Part shown: piece after piece, positions 34,501-43,580 of the stretch
Numbering within the stretch: position 1 is the first letter of the stretch
Layout: every line of letters begins with the position of its first letter
Assembly: GCA_949358305.1 (NCBI GenBank)
Contig: OX442314.1
Coordinates: 39,724,581 to 39,788,580 of the forward strand
DNA from: Strigamia acuminata
Taxonomy: Eukaryota > Arthropoda > Chilopoda > Geophilomorpha > Linotaeniidae
Direction: 5' to 3'
DNA: 64,000 bases
Notes under the pieces: generated by a model
Told to the model about the DNA's origin: nothing
The model's input: only the letters and a program-made list of their open reading frames with translations
Databases searched by the model: none
Made by a program: the position numbers and the translations under genes

Positions 34501-37500
34501 GTCCACGTAGACGAGCATAACAGCTGTATTCCCGAACACGTAAACACAATTACATGCTGGCAGTCTTCGAAATCCGAGGGCCCGAAGTGTCTCGTCAAGT
34601 TTCTCGAACCATTGTCTCCCGGATTGGTGGAGGCCGTAAAGCGATTTGAGAAGAAGCCACACGTTATTTGGATCAGTGCATGTGGCACCTGCAGGGATTC
34701 TCATGTATACGTTATGCTTTAATTCCCCGTACAGGTACGCACCTTTCACGTCGAGGTGGGCGTCCTGCCAACCACGCAATACGACGAGAAGACAGAAAAA
34801 CAGACGGATCAATATGAAGTTCACGACTGGGCTAAACACCTCATCAAAATCGACTCCGAGGGTTTGATAAAAACCTTGTGCTACTAAGCGTGCTCGGTAT
34901 CGGGTGACGGTTCCGGCTGCATCGGTTTTGAGTTTAAAAATCCACTTGCAGCCAAGAATAGTGGTGTCGGGTGGTCGGGGAACTTCTTTATAGATTTCTC
35001 GCTCTTTGAACATATCGAGTTCCTCTCCGATTGCTTCACGCCATTTCGGAGCGTCGTTGAACTTGGGAATTTCGGCGAATGAAGCCGGCTCGGTTCGGCA
35101 CAGATGAGCCGCATGACGAACGCCCGGAAGAGTTGGCAATTTGTGTTCGAGATTACCGAAGAAAAACAGTCCGGGGTCGTAATCAATATTGTTCAACATA
35201 CAATACTCCTCGATGTCGTGATAAGATCTTAGACGGATCTTCGGAGTTGGAAAATAATAGACATCAATTAAGATCTTCCCGGGTTTTTGATCCTTTCTCA
35301 GGTGTTCCTCGCGTACCCATTCACGGCACTCGCCATCTCCACCGACGAATCGCCACTTATGAGTAGTGTGGCGCGCAGTCGCTGGTGAATTGGGATCGGG
35401 GTCGAAAATTTGCAACCCTTGCGCAGCCTGATCATCAACACGTTGCTGACGACGCGTCGTAATAAATCTCGGCGTCGGTACCGGTGTTTCACGGGGAAGA
35501 GAAGGCGCTGCCGATCGCTGAGGTGATGGCGGAGCGGATGTACGAGGAGTTGTCGGAGGCGATGGTCGTGCCGATTGTTCCGCTGACGCATCAACGTGTT
35601 CGGATGTTTCCGGATAAATTGACAATTCGTCCATCTCTCGGATGTCGTGGTCCGTATCACGTTCCTCTTCATATGAAATATGATGGGATTGTCGAAGAGA
35701 CGCAGAACCCGGAGGTAAGGTCGCACATAAATCCAGCAATGCCCGTTCCGGAGTTGTCGGTGGTGGTATGTGGATGTGCGGAAAAGCCAGAGGCGTGTGC
35801 ATCGAAGCGGATGCCGTCGACACACGTTCGGAATCGTTCGCAGAATGTTCTGACGCCTCGGAATCAGATCCTTTCGGCCACTGATGGTAATGTAGGTTAT
35901 CATCAAATGTAACGGTTTGCTGTCCGGGACCAGTAAACGATTGTTGCGGCTGCTGCGTCGAAATTTTGATGGATTTCCGATACGACTGCCGCTCATCGAT
36001 CTTAACGTGAATAGATTCGTAGACTTGGTTGTCAGTTGGGTTCCAAATTCTGTATCCACGGGTCCCTGAAGCGTAGCCGACTAAATATCCCTCCCAGGCC
36101 CGCGGATCCAGCTTCTTGCGTCCTGGTGCGGTGTAGTGCACCCAGCACTTGGAACCGACTTTTCGTAGATGTCGTAACGAAAGGGCTCTCTGTCGCCAAA
36201 GGATATACGGAACTTGATTGTTAAGTCGAGAATGAGGGCTCCGATTCTTGATGTAGGCAAACGTGACCGCTAGCTCGGCCCAGAGCGCCTCCGGCAACTT
36301 AGTCTCGGATAAGACTGCACGAAAGTTGTCGGCCATTGTCCGGTTTATGCGCTCGGCCGTGCCGTTCATCTGTGGTGACGACGGATTTGTCCGTTGACCT
36401 TGGATGCCCTTGGCTTGTAGATATCGGAGAAACTCGTTTGACATAAACTCTCCGCCTCGATCAGTCCGAATCGCTTTTATTTGCGTGTCCTGGATTCTCT
36501 CAACTCGAGCAACGAAGTCCTTAAAGGTTGCGAAAACCTGCGATTTCTGGGCTAGCGGTATAATCCAGCAATAGCGTGTTGCGTCGTCGATGACGGTAAG
36601 GACAAAACGTGCTCCTCCAAACGATGGAACTGGGGCTGGCCCCCAAATATCCATGTGGAGAAGGTCCAAAGGCTTCGTAGTCGAGGGATTAGGATCAGGC
36701 TTATGAGAAGCTTTTGTCGATTTGGCTATTCTGCAGTCGTTGCAGGCCAATTCCCTGCTCACTTCCCCTGGTGACATTCCGTAAACTTGGTCGTTTGCGG
36801 CCAATAGCTTCATTCCATTCGTATGAAGGTGGCCAAGACGGCTATGCCATAAGCCGGTGGCGTCCTTGACGGAGGCTGGATTGGCGATGACCTTCTTTTT
36901 AGGTTGAGACGGGTTGCCAAGGGGAGGAAAGGAATTTGCATTTGGAATTGCAATAGGAGTTGCCGTTGGGATTGACTGTAGGGCATTCGCATAGGAAGGA
37001 AGGGTGGTCAAATCGTTGTGGATTTGAGTAGGGATAGGAGGAGGAATCGGATTGGTTGGAATGGGAGCTTGTTGGACGGGAATTTGCTTCACGGGTTCAA
37101 CTAGCGGCATTTCAATCCGAAAATCCGTAATTTCTCGTTGCTGTCCTTTTCCCTTTTTCGGTTTGGGAATTTTAATGAAATCCTCTTCCGTAGTCACGTA
37201 CATTTGCGGCGGTAGCGTTGGAGTCGGTTGTACAGTGGGAGAAACCGTTGTCGCAAATGTCGGATTTGTACACAAACCGTCCACATAATAAAGACCTCCT
37301 CTCTCCTTTGCACGAATAAGAGGGCTGCGAATGTCCGATTCGTAAACATGTATCTCACTATTGAAAATGTGGATATGATGTCGCGCCTTGTCTATCTTCG
37401 AAACCGAAATCAAGTTTGCCTCGAAATTCGGCGCGTAAAGGACGTTTGTTAAATTCACGGTGCACCGGGTCTTATCGATCGCCATTAGCAAACGAACCGT

Positions 37501-40359
37501 TCCTTTTCCCGTCACTTGGGACTTTCCCTGTCCCAACTCGATGTCGAATGGAATGACATCGGTGAACTCGGTGAAACCGGCACGCACGTGAGATACGTGA
37601 TCTGTAGCGCCGCAATCCAGAATCCACTCATTGGATTGCATAAAATGAGCGACTGGACGTTGGATAACCTGCGGCGCATTGACAAAATATGTCCCCTCTC
37701 GGTGTGGATGCGAGCTTTCTCGGGGACGCGCGTTGTTGGCCTTCGCAGCAGCGTTCTTGTTGCGCCGGCGACTCTTGCTCCGAGAATTACGTTGGAGTGA
37801 AACCGTAGGTTGTCCCTGTTGTTGACGGGGTGGACGTGGACATCGGTTCGCGTAATGTCCGAGCTGGTCGCAATTAAAACACTTCACTGTCGAGATATCA
37901 CGAGGTCCGGATTTATTTCGGGGTCGGAATTGTCCCTTCATAGACGTGTGAGCTGATGATTGGCTCGTTCCGAGCAACCCGATGGATTTGAGCCGCATGT
38001 GCTCGGAAATCAGCTGCTCGGCGACATCCTTCGGCGTGAATTGGGGATCCGGCCAGTGGTATATGGCAAATGTTGCCTGAGCATATTCAGGCGGCAGACA
38101 CTTCAAATACTGGTATGCGTGGTGAACCGGGCTAATAATCTCGTTGACATCGCTTAGTTGCCGCACGTAATTGTCGACGCGGGCAATGAAGTCCGGCATA
38201 TCTTCGCCAGGTTGGAGTTGGAGGCTGAGAAACTCCCAGCGCATCGCCGCTTGACGGGCTCTAGAGCTGGGTGCGTAGGTTTTCGCCAACTTGTCCCACG
38301 CCTCCTTTGGCGTGTTACAGGTTTCCAAAACTGTACGCTTGGCGGGGCTCACATGGATGTATATGTGGCCTAGGGCCTTGTCCTTCTTCACCATAAAGCG
38401 ATCAAGTTCTTTTGGCGTCAGGGTGGCAATGTGCTCTGCCTCCTTATCCTCCGTTACGTGACGCCAAAGCCCTTCCGATTTTAAGAGAAACTGCATCGAC
38501 AATCGCCATTGTTCATAATTGTCGACACCGAGAACCGGAATTAAACTGTTCGAGTTGGCCGCTTTCTGCATCGTAGATCGATTCGCGAAGAGCGTAACAC
38601 AACGCGAAAATCACACTGACTCAGAGAGAGGCGCTGAAATGTCGCACAAGATTGGAGCACTTTTCACAATTTTCACAATTCGGAGCACTTCACTGCACGG
38701 TTCCCTCGGTGTTCGAGGCGAAAAACCACAAATTGGGCAATTCCTTCTGAAGGAATCAAATAACCTCCGGTTGCCAGTCTGAGAGGGTCCGATCGGCTTC
38801 CTGGAGCCGCGGGAAACCTCACTTGTACCACGACAAGCACAACCGGAGAATACGTGTAAGCTTGACCGGACTCGATCCAAGGGCAAACACGATTCTAAAG
38901 GAACCCCCAAAAGCCTTAATAATATCTTAAAATTAACAATAGTATTTCGACAGAAGGAGAAATAGGTGAATCGATCGCGGTTGCGATCCTCGTGCAAATG
39001 AAGGCACGGCGCAGTTTTCTCGAAAAACTGGAAAAAGCGCAAATTCGGATTGAAAAATCCGAATTTCTTCTCGATAAATCGAGGCTCTTCGTCCGGAAAA
39101 TAATAGATCGACGATACTGTGCATACGCCGGGGTATACACAGCGGAATTCGATCCGTTTCTCGTTGAAAAACGTCGCTTCGACGTTGGCGAAGCGAAAAT
39201 CGACGTGAAATCTGCAAAAAGAAAGAATTTCTCTCGAAATTCGCGAATCCCGCGGAATTTCGGAGAAAATTAGACAAATAATGGTGTGATTGACGACCCT
39301 GGTCGTCTGTGAACGTCGATAAAACGTCGGCGTCGCAGGCGAGACGAAAATCGAGACAAAATGGCCGCCGAAAATCTGAAAATAAAAATATCGGCGCAAA
39401 TTCGCGAATTTCGCGAAAAAACGTCGATAAATTAGGCGAATGGAGTGGTTGTTTAACCAACAACCACCCTCTGCTACCAATGTAGGCAGAGAATGCGCAA
39501 AATATCGGTGTAAACCGATTGAAAGCGTGAATTGGCGCTGTGCGACCCGCACAGACGTTAACGATACGACGCGTATCGTTTCGGAAATGCGCGCGGCCTA
39601 ATGCCGCTTATATGCGCTAGCAAGAAGCACTAAAGGTGCTTTAAATCAAACACAATGAGTAAAACAATAAAAACGGTTTAATTAAATAGTAATACATTAC
39701 AAATAGGTATCCAAACAGGTGGGAAAGCAGCTAAGTCATACACGGCTGTGTATGACGCCATCTTGGATGAAAAAGCAATGGGTAGTGGCACCTAGTGCCG
39801 GGAATTTACATTAAGTTTGAACAAATCATTTGATAATAGGACAAATCCTAGCATAAAGTGATAAAAGTATGGAATTACATACGGGACAGCGCAAAACGAA
39901 TGGTAACATCGAAATCAATTAAATAATAACAAAGATGCGCTGTATACCTAAACACAAAGGGAAAACTAGGAAATAACAAATGTATTCATCGATACAAAAT
40001 GGTCTTTTGACCAACACGTTCAAGGTAAGAAACGAAAAATCTCGTCCCGTATTGTCTCGTTTTTCTTTCTTTCTTTCTTTCTTTCTTTCTCGTATCCGTT
40101 CACAAATTCGCTCGTTTCAAATTTCAGACGTCCCTGTATCGCCACGATCGGAGTGGTGCCGCTGGCTCCAAGGCAACCGGTTGCGACAGTATCTACTGTC
40201 TCGGGGTGGCCGACCCGCGGATCAAATGCTCCGAGTGTTTATGCTCGGTGCACGAAGAGTGCGTGGGGCGGCCGTGGACCAAACGACTCGGCCGAAGCGA
40301 AGGTTTTGTCTGCAGCGGTTGTCGCGACGAACCCCTCTGCTCCAAACTGCGGTAGTTTA

Positions 40360-40414
<55 letters not shown>

Positions 40415-40965
40415 GTGGTGTTGATCGTTTTTCGTTCGTCGAACTAATCCCGAATTTCTCTCGCAGGTGCTCCGTCTACACGACCAAAGAGGGCCTGGCC
40501 CGCAAAGAGCACGCTTGCTACCGGCACATCGCGAATGTCCTCCGAGGCGAGTCGGCGAGTTGGCGGATGAGCGCGTTTAAAAGGACCACCGACGCGCGAG
40601 AAGACCTGGTGACGGACCAACACGAGGCGTTGATCAGAGACAAGGCGGTGGTACGGGTTAACGAATTGTTCTCTCGTTCGTTCGTTCGCTCGTTTAAATT
40701 TCCATCCACGTTTCAGAGTCGATGGCTGGTTCGCAAGATCGAGGGTCTCTACGAAGCGGAGGTCAGTTTGCTTCCACCGAAAGGCATTCCCCGCATGCCG
40801 CCGGATCGTCTCGCGACGATAGTGCCCAAGGTCTTGGTCCCGGAGTACATGGTCCGGTTGATCGCGGCAACGGAGGATATCGACCGGGACCACGCGGAGT
40901 TTCTATTGGAATACTGTGACCGTCCGCCGTATGCACTCGACGACCGGAGCTTTGAGTCGGTGTGA
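30204..40965 (+). CDS. Gene D: paired zinc-finger / RS / PHD-like protein (954 aa), split by a retrotransposon
   Basis: Exons: 30204-30424, 30491-30794, 30873-31121, 31208-31441, 31553-31621, 31694-32821 plus 40022-40024, 40128-40351, 40467-40650, 40717-40965 (TGA). All phases fit. Features: coiled coil in exon 2 (MQAKINTLEVELEELRSNL); module 1 Cys186, Cys189, His228, His233 with an Asp-rich insert; module 2 Cys270, Cys273, His283, His288; about thirteen KSAAEQRA repeats in exon 6, then an RS/QS-rich stretch; a PHD-like finger in exon 7 (Cys755, 760, 770, 773, His778, Cys781, 798, 801). The first PHD pair is C-x4-C rather than the usual C-x2-C. The element sits three bases before the exon 6 donor. 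Unspliced read-through stops after ten LTR-derived codons (32854). Histone-tail reading is an inference from the PHD fold. Confidence 0.8.
31857..32166 (+). repeat. 24-bp coding minisatellite in gene D exon 6
   Basis: About thirteen tandem copies of a 24-bp unit reading KSAAEQRA in the spliced frame; the first and last are degenerate. The unit is a multiple of three, so copy changes keep frame. A PPPSNAPN reading exists in another frame but does not fit the splicing phases. Confidence 0.92.
32594..32790 (+). repeat. RS/QS-coding hexanucleotide repeat in gene D
   Basis: Runs of CGGTCG and CAGTCG encode alternating Arg-Ser and Gln-Ser, ending in KESRS blocks. RS-rich tracts are typical of splicing-factor and nuclear-speckle proteins, but that role is not shown here. 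Confidence 0.8.
32817..32821. repeat. Target-site duplication CGTTC, left
   Basis: Exact 5-bp match to 40017-40021, the usual length for Ty1/copia integrases. Confidence 0.95.
32822..33357 (-). repeat. 3' LTR of the copia element
   Basis: 536 bp, TG...CA ends, apparently identical to 39481-40016. It is the 3' LTR because the coding strand is minus. Confidence 0.96.
33360..33369 (-). promoter_or_regulatory. Polypurine tract
   Basis: GAAGAGGGGA on the element strand, two bases before the 3' LTR; the expected primer site for plus-strand DNA. Confidence 0.8.
33568..38571 (-). CDS. Copia gag-pol polyprotein (1,667 aa)
   Basis: One complete frame. Gag occupies about residues 1-230 and ends in a CCHC knuckle at 231-244 (CFNCDQLGHYANRC). 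Aspartic protease is at about 319 with D-C-G-A-T-D-H; most relatives have D-S-G or D-T-G. The integrase zinc-binding region is near 576-613 (H-x4-H...C-x2-C) and the core has D641, D704 and E740. After a Ser/Pro-rich spacer (about 865-1045) comes reverse transcriptase at about 1195-1440, with D1274 in LDVKGAYL and YVDD at 1355-1358. RNase H is at about 1515-1640 with D1519, E1560 and D1596. No stop or frameshift. A leader of about 900 bp precedes the ATG. Gag-Pol ratio control is not visible. Confidence 0.97.
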   Translation of the reverse strand: MQKAANSNSLIPVLGVDNYEQWRLSMQFLLKSEGLWRHVTEDKEAEHIATLTPKELDRFMVKKDKALGHIYIHVSPAKRTVLETCNTPKEAWDKLAKTYAPSSRARQAAMRWEFLSLQLQPGEDMPDFIARVDNYVRQLSDVNEIISPVHHAYQYLKCLPPEYAQATFAIYHWPDPQFTPKDVAEQLISEHMRLKSIGLLGTSQSSAHTSMKGQFRPRNKSGPRDISTVKCFNCDQLGHYANRCPRPPRQQQGQPTVSLQRNSRSKSRRRNKNAAAKANNARPRESSHPHREGTYFVNAPQVIQRPVAHFMQSNEWILDCGATDHVSHVRAGFTEFTDVIPFDIELGQGKSQVTGKGTVRLLMAIDKTRCTVNLTNVLYAPNFEANLISVSKIDKARHHIHIFNSEIHVYESDIRSPLIRAKERGGLYYVDGLCTNPTFATTVSPTVQPTPTLPPQMYVTTEEDFIKIPKPKKGKGQQREITDFRIEMPLVEPVKQIPVQQAPIPTNPIPPPIPTQIHNDLTTLPSYANALQSIPTATPIAIPNANSFPPLGNPSQPKKKVIANPASVKDATGLWHSRLGHLHTNGMKLLAANDQVYGMSPGEVSRELACNDCRIAKSTKASHKPDPNPSTTKPLDLLHMDIWGPAPVPSFGGARFVLTVIDDATRYCWIIPLAQKSQVFATFKDFVARVERIQDTQIKAIRTDRGGEFMSNEFLRYLQAKGIQGQRTNPSSPQMNGTAERINRTMADNFRAVLSETKLPEALWAELAVTFAYIKNRSPHSRLNNQVPYILWRQRALSLRHLRKVGSKCWVHYTAPGRKKLDPRAWEGYLVGYASGTRGYRIWNPTDNQVYESIHVKIDERQSYRKSIKISTQQPQQSFTGPGQQTVTFDDNLHYHQWPKGSDSEASEHSANDSERVSTASASMHTPLAFPHIHIPPPTTPERALLDLCATLPPGSASLRQSHHISYEEERDTDHDIREMDELSIYPETSEHVDASAEQSARPSPPTTPRTSAPPSPQRSAAPSLPRETPVPTPRFITTRRQQRVDDQAAQGLQIFDPDPNSPATARHTTHKWRFVGGDGECREWVREEHLRKDQKPGKILIDVYYFPTPKIRLRSYHDIEEYCMLNNIDYDPGLFFFGNLEHKLPTLPGVRHAAHLCRTEPASFAEIPKFNDAPKWREAIGEELDMFKEREIYKEVPRPPDTTILGCKWIFKLKTDAAGTVTRYRARLVAQGFYQTLGVDFDEVFSPVVNFILIRLFFCLLVVLRGWQDAHLDVKGAYLYGELKHNVYMRIPAGATCTDPNNVWLLLKSLYGLHQSGRQWFEKLDETLRALGFRRLPACNCVYVFGNTAVMLVYVDDIVVFYASDSVFNQLIRLISSKFDIVNLGPITKLLGVEFIRDAGRTFITQRAYIAKLVKKFGASTNNLVKTPVTPGTTLVRGSTENLEDFPYRSLIGSLLFLASRTRPDILYSVIALAQYNTCYNRTHIRALLQVLQYVANTAELCIELSGCSSSQLSAFTDASWASDPETSLSFGGYIVYVGNVPIGWSCRKQSTVACSTMEAEFIALVECVKEIFWLDSVYTEFPILNRLSRPIVYSDALASIQFTSNDIENAKTKHIRVKFHWLREWFTAGVFDLRKVAGEANTADIFTKWLSSERLRSLISKIFRA
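39468..39479 (-). promoter_or_regulatory. Primer-binding site, initiator tRNA-Met type
   Basis: TGGTAGCAGAGG on the element strand, one base inside the 5' LTR. It is complementary to the 3' end of animal-type initiator tRNA-Met as I recall it (12 of 12). Confidence 0.8.
39481..40016 (-). repeat. 5' LTR of the copia element
   Basis: 536 bp, TGTTGG...CCTACA on the element strand. It should carry the element's promoter. It lies next to the primer-binding site. Confidence 0.96.
40017..40021. repeat. Target-site duplication CGTTC, right
   Basis: Exact match to 32817-32821. It is followed by AAG and a GTAAGA donor, the end of gene D exon 6. Confidence 0.95.
40355..40413. repeat. Long poly-T tract in gene D intron
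   Basis: About 45-55 T residues just after the exon 7 donor of gene D. Confidence 0.95.
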
Positions 40966-41183
40966 GCGAGCGAGCGACCGACCGACTTAGAACGACCGAC
41001 CGACCGACCGACTTAGAACGAACGACCGACCAACCGACTTAGAACGACCGACCGACCGATTGACCGACCGACCGACCGACTTAGAATGACGCGAGCTGGA
41101 CAGGCAGACAGCGAGCGAGCGAGGTGGACAACCGAACGCGCGAGCGACATCGACGACGTCGTCCGCGACCTATTTATTTTTTT

Positions 41184-41250
<67 letters not shown>

Positions 41251-41565
41251 TTTTTCTCCATTCGTTCATTCATTCGTTCACCCATTCATTTATTTATTTG
41301 TTTATGTATACATACATACATATACACGTGTATATATATACATTTTGTTGTTGTGTTATCTGCTCTCTCGAATAAATCAGCGAGTAAACCACACGCCTCG
41401 CCTCTCTCTCTTCATTTCTTCTCAAAAACGTTCAAATCAACCTACGAGGTTGAAACAAACAAAAAAGAAAGAAACCCGAAGTAAAGTAAAGTAAAGTAAA
41501 GTAAAGTAAAGTAAAGTAAAGTAAAGTAAAGTAGAGTAGAGTAGAGTAGAGTAGAGTAAAATAGA
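40966..41565. other. 3' flank of gene D
   Basis: Holds (ACCG)n repeats with ACTTAGAACG interruptions (about 40970-41085), (ATTT)n at about 41170-41250 and (AAAGT)n with an AGAGT variant at about 41480-41556. An AATAAA at 41371-41376 could serve as a polyadenylation signal, but the motif is also made by the local repeats. No gene seen. Confidence 0.6.
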
Positions 41566-41843
41566 GCACTCGAACCGAAAGCGACGAAATTCCAGACGAC
41601 CACGAAGACGCTTTATCTTCGGCCCCGGGTGGCCGAGCGGGCAGGGCGACCTGCCGCACGGAGCTGGTGACCGAAGGTTCGCGTCCCGCTCCCGCCGACT
41701 TTTCGTTTCACTGATCTTCTGGACAATCCTACTTCTATGATTTCTTACAAATGAGTACTTTACTTTATGAACGAATTCTCATGAATACTACTCTCTCGCA
41801 AGACCCGCGGGAGGGGGGGTCGAAGGTATCGGCCCTTCTTTAT
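41566..41843 (+). mobile_element. tRNA-derived SINE, copy S2
   Basis: A box TGGCCGAGCGG at 41630-41640, B box GGTTCGCGTCC at 41676-41686, acceptor-like CTCCCGC, then CGCGGGAGGGGGGGTCGAAG and a (TTTTA)n tail. The leader CGACGACCACGAAGACGC-like sequence matches S3. It is about 480 bp upstream of S3 in the same orientation. Confidence 0.72.
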
Positions 41844-41997
41844 TTTATTTTATTTTATTTTATTTTATTTTATTTTATTTTATTTGATTTGATTTGATTT
41901 GATTTGATTTGATTTGATTTCATTTTATTTTATTTCATTCTTTTTGTTTTTATCCACCCATCTACCTATCAATCTATCCATTTATTCGTTTATCTAT

Positions 41998-42032
<35 letters not shown>

Positions 42033-42048
42033 CCGAAGTGAAACAAAC

Positions 42049-42311
42049 ATTCGAATCGGAAGCGACGAAATCCTAGACGACCACGAAAACGCTTTATCTT
42101 CGGCCCCGAGTGGCCGAGCGGGCAGGGCGACCTGCCGCACGGAGCTGGTGACCGAGGGTTCGCGTCCCGCTCTCCCCCGACTTTTCGTTGACAACATTGA
42201 ATGATTGATTTGTATTAGTTGGTTTATTATACTGTGACAAGTTCTTGAAAATACTACTCTTCCGCAAGACTCGCGGGAGGGGGGGTCGAAGGTATCGGCC
42301 CTTCTTTATTT
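42049..42311 (+). mobile_element. tRNA-derived SINE, copy S3
   Basis: A box at 42111-42121, B box at 42157-42167, same body segment (CGCGGGAGGGGGGGTCGAAG) and a (TTTTA)n tail. Very close to S2, so S2 and S3 may be a local tandem duplication rather than two insertions. Confidence 0.72.
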
Positions 42312-42396
42312 TATTTCATTTTATTTTATTCTATTTTTAATTTTATTTCCACCTACCTATCTACCCGTCTGTTTATTTATTTGTTTATTTATTTGT

Positions 42397-42431
<35 letters not shown>

Positions 42432-42434
42432 TAG

Positions 42435-42811
42435 CGGGCTCCACGGGCACGCCGCGTTGGTCGCGCGACTTAGGGCCACTGGGTTGATGAGGCCAAGACT
42501 CTCTGCGCCGAGGTAAATCGATTCGACTCGACGTTTTGTCCGATTTGATCGATCGATTTGCTTATTTATTTATTTAATTTGTTGATTTATTCGTCTATTC
42601 GTCCATTTATTTATTTATAGTCGACCCCGTGGACGCGCCGCGCTGATCGCGCGACTCACCGCCGCCGAGCCGACTGGACCGAGGCTCCCGACGCCGAGGT
42701 AGGTAATTCGGCCAAACGTTTCGATTCGCCGGCCCGTCTATCTATCTGTTTATTTAATTTGTGTAATTAATTTGATATTTTTTCTCAGGGACCCGCAGCC
42801 AGACCCGTAGT
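42435..42811 (+). CDS. Pair of duplicated 78-nt exons plus short terminal exon (unknown gene)
   Basis: Segments 42435-42512 and 42621-42698 are each exactly 78 nt. Both lie between TTTATAG acceptors and GTAAAT or GTAGGT donors, and resemble each other. In the shared phase both stay open and read GHAALVARLRA...RPRLSAP and GRAALIARLTA...PRLPTP. A third segment after TTTTTTCTCAG (from 42790) continues in phase as RDPQPDP then TAG. No start or upstream exon is found, so the gene is partial in my reading. Not recognised. Confidence 0.4.
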
Positions 42812-43426
42812 CGGGGCCGAACCGGACAATTCTCCCGTTCGTGTTATTTATTTGTTTTTATTTATTTATTTCTTTTTTAATTTCTTCGTTTCTTTCTTTT
42901 GTACATTGTTTTCCGTTCCCCAATTGTAAGCAATAAAAATAATTATCTTTTATCGAACAGTTTGAAGTTTTTTTTTTTTTTTTTTTACAACCTTGGTTTA
43001 AATTTGAATTGGGGGGTGGGAGGTGGGCGCTAGCGGCCAAAACTTCATCGCGGGGGGGGACTGGATGAAAGGGTTCGCGGCGGAGTGAGTCGCTCAAAGT
43101 CATAAAATCGGTGTCGATTTTTACGAGATGTTGGGGGCGGTTGGAAGCCAACCAATGGACGCGCCGACGCCGCCCCGCTGTTAAATCCCACACGCAGTCG
43201 CTCGTGCACGCGCGACACGTGGATAGACGATTGGTCAGGGAGTAATTCGATCCTTTCCTTTCCCTCTACCGACGCCCATCGGAATGTCACCGACAGACCC
43301 GGCACGGTGGAGACTTTAATAAAAACAAACGAAACGAAGAGAAGCAAAATGAAATGAAACCGGGCAAAGCGTTGCAAAGTAAAACGAGGTTGTTTAATCA
43401 TAAACACGAGCACTATAATAATGATG

Positions 43427-43471
<45 letters not shown>

Positions 43472-43580
43472 GCAATAATAGTAATAATTAATAATTAGCA
43501 ACGACGACAAGAATAAGAATAGTGATTAGAATGAAAATAAATATATACATTTATAAAATTATAAGAGAAGAATTCCTCCC
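42812..43580. other. Intergenic, no gene seen
   Basis: Contains poly-T near 42968-42986, a stretch without repeats at 43000-43200 with no supported frame, and (AAT)n at about 43428-43471. It is the 3' flank of gene A copy 2. Confidence 0.55.

Larger units (their letters stand above)
32822..40016 (-). mobile_element. Intact Ty1/copia LTR retrotransposon (7,195 bp)
   Basis: Two 536-bp LTRs bracket one uninterrupted gag-pol frame. Domain order is gag, protease, integrase, reverse transcriptase, RNase H, which defines Ty1/copia. A 5-bp target duplication CGTTC flanks it. It lies antisense to gene D. The LTRs looked identical base for base when compared by eye, which suggests very recent insertion. 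Confidence 0.97.

Noticed and set aside
38611-39552. 313-codon frame upstream of gag-pol
   Set aside because: It starts inside the LTR, crosses the primer-binding site and has no retroelement motif; it lies in the untranslated leader.
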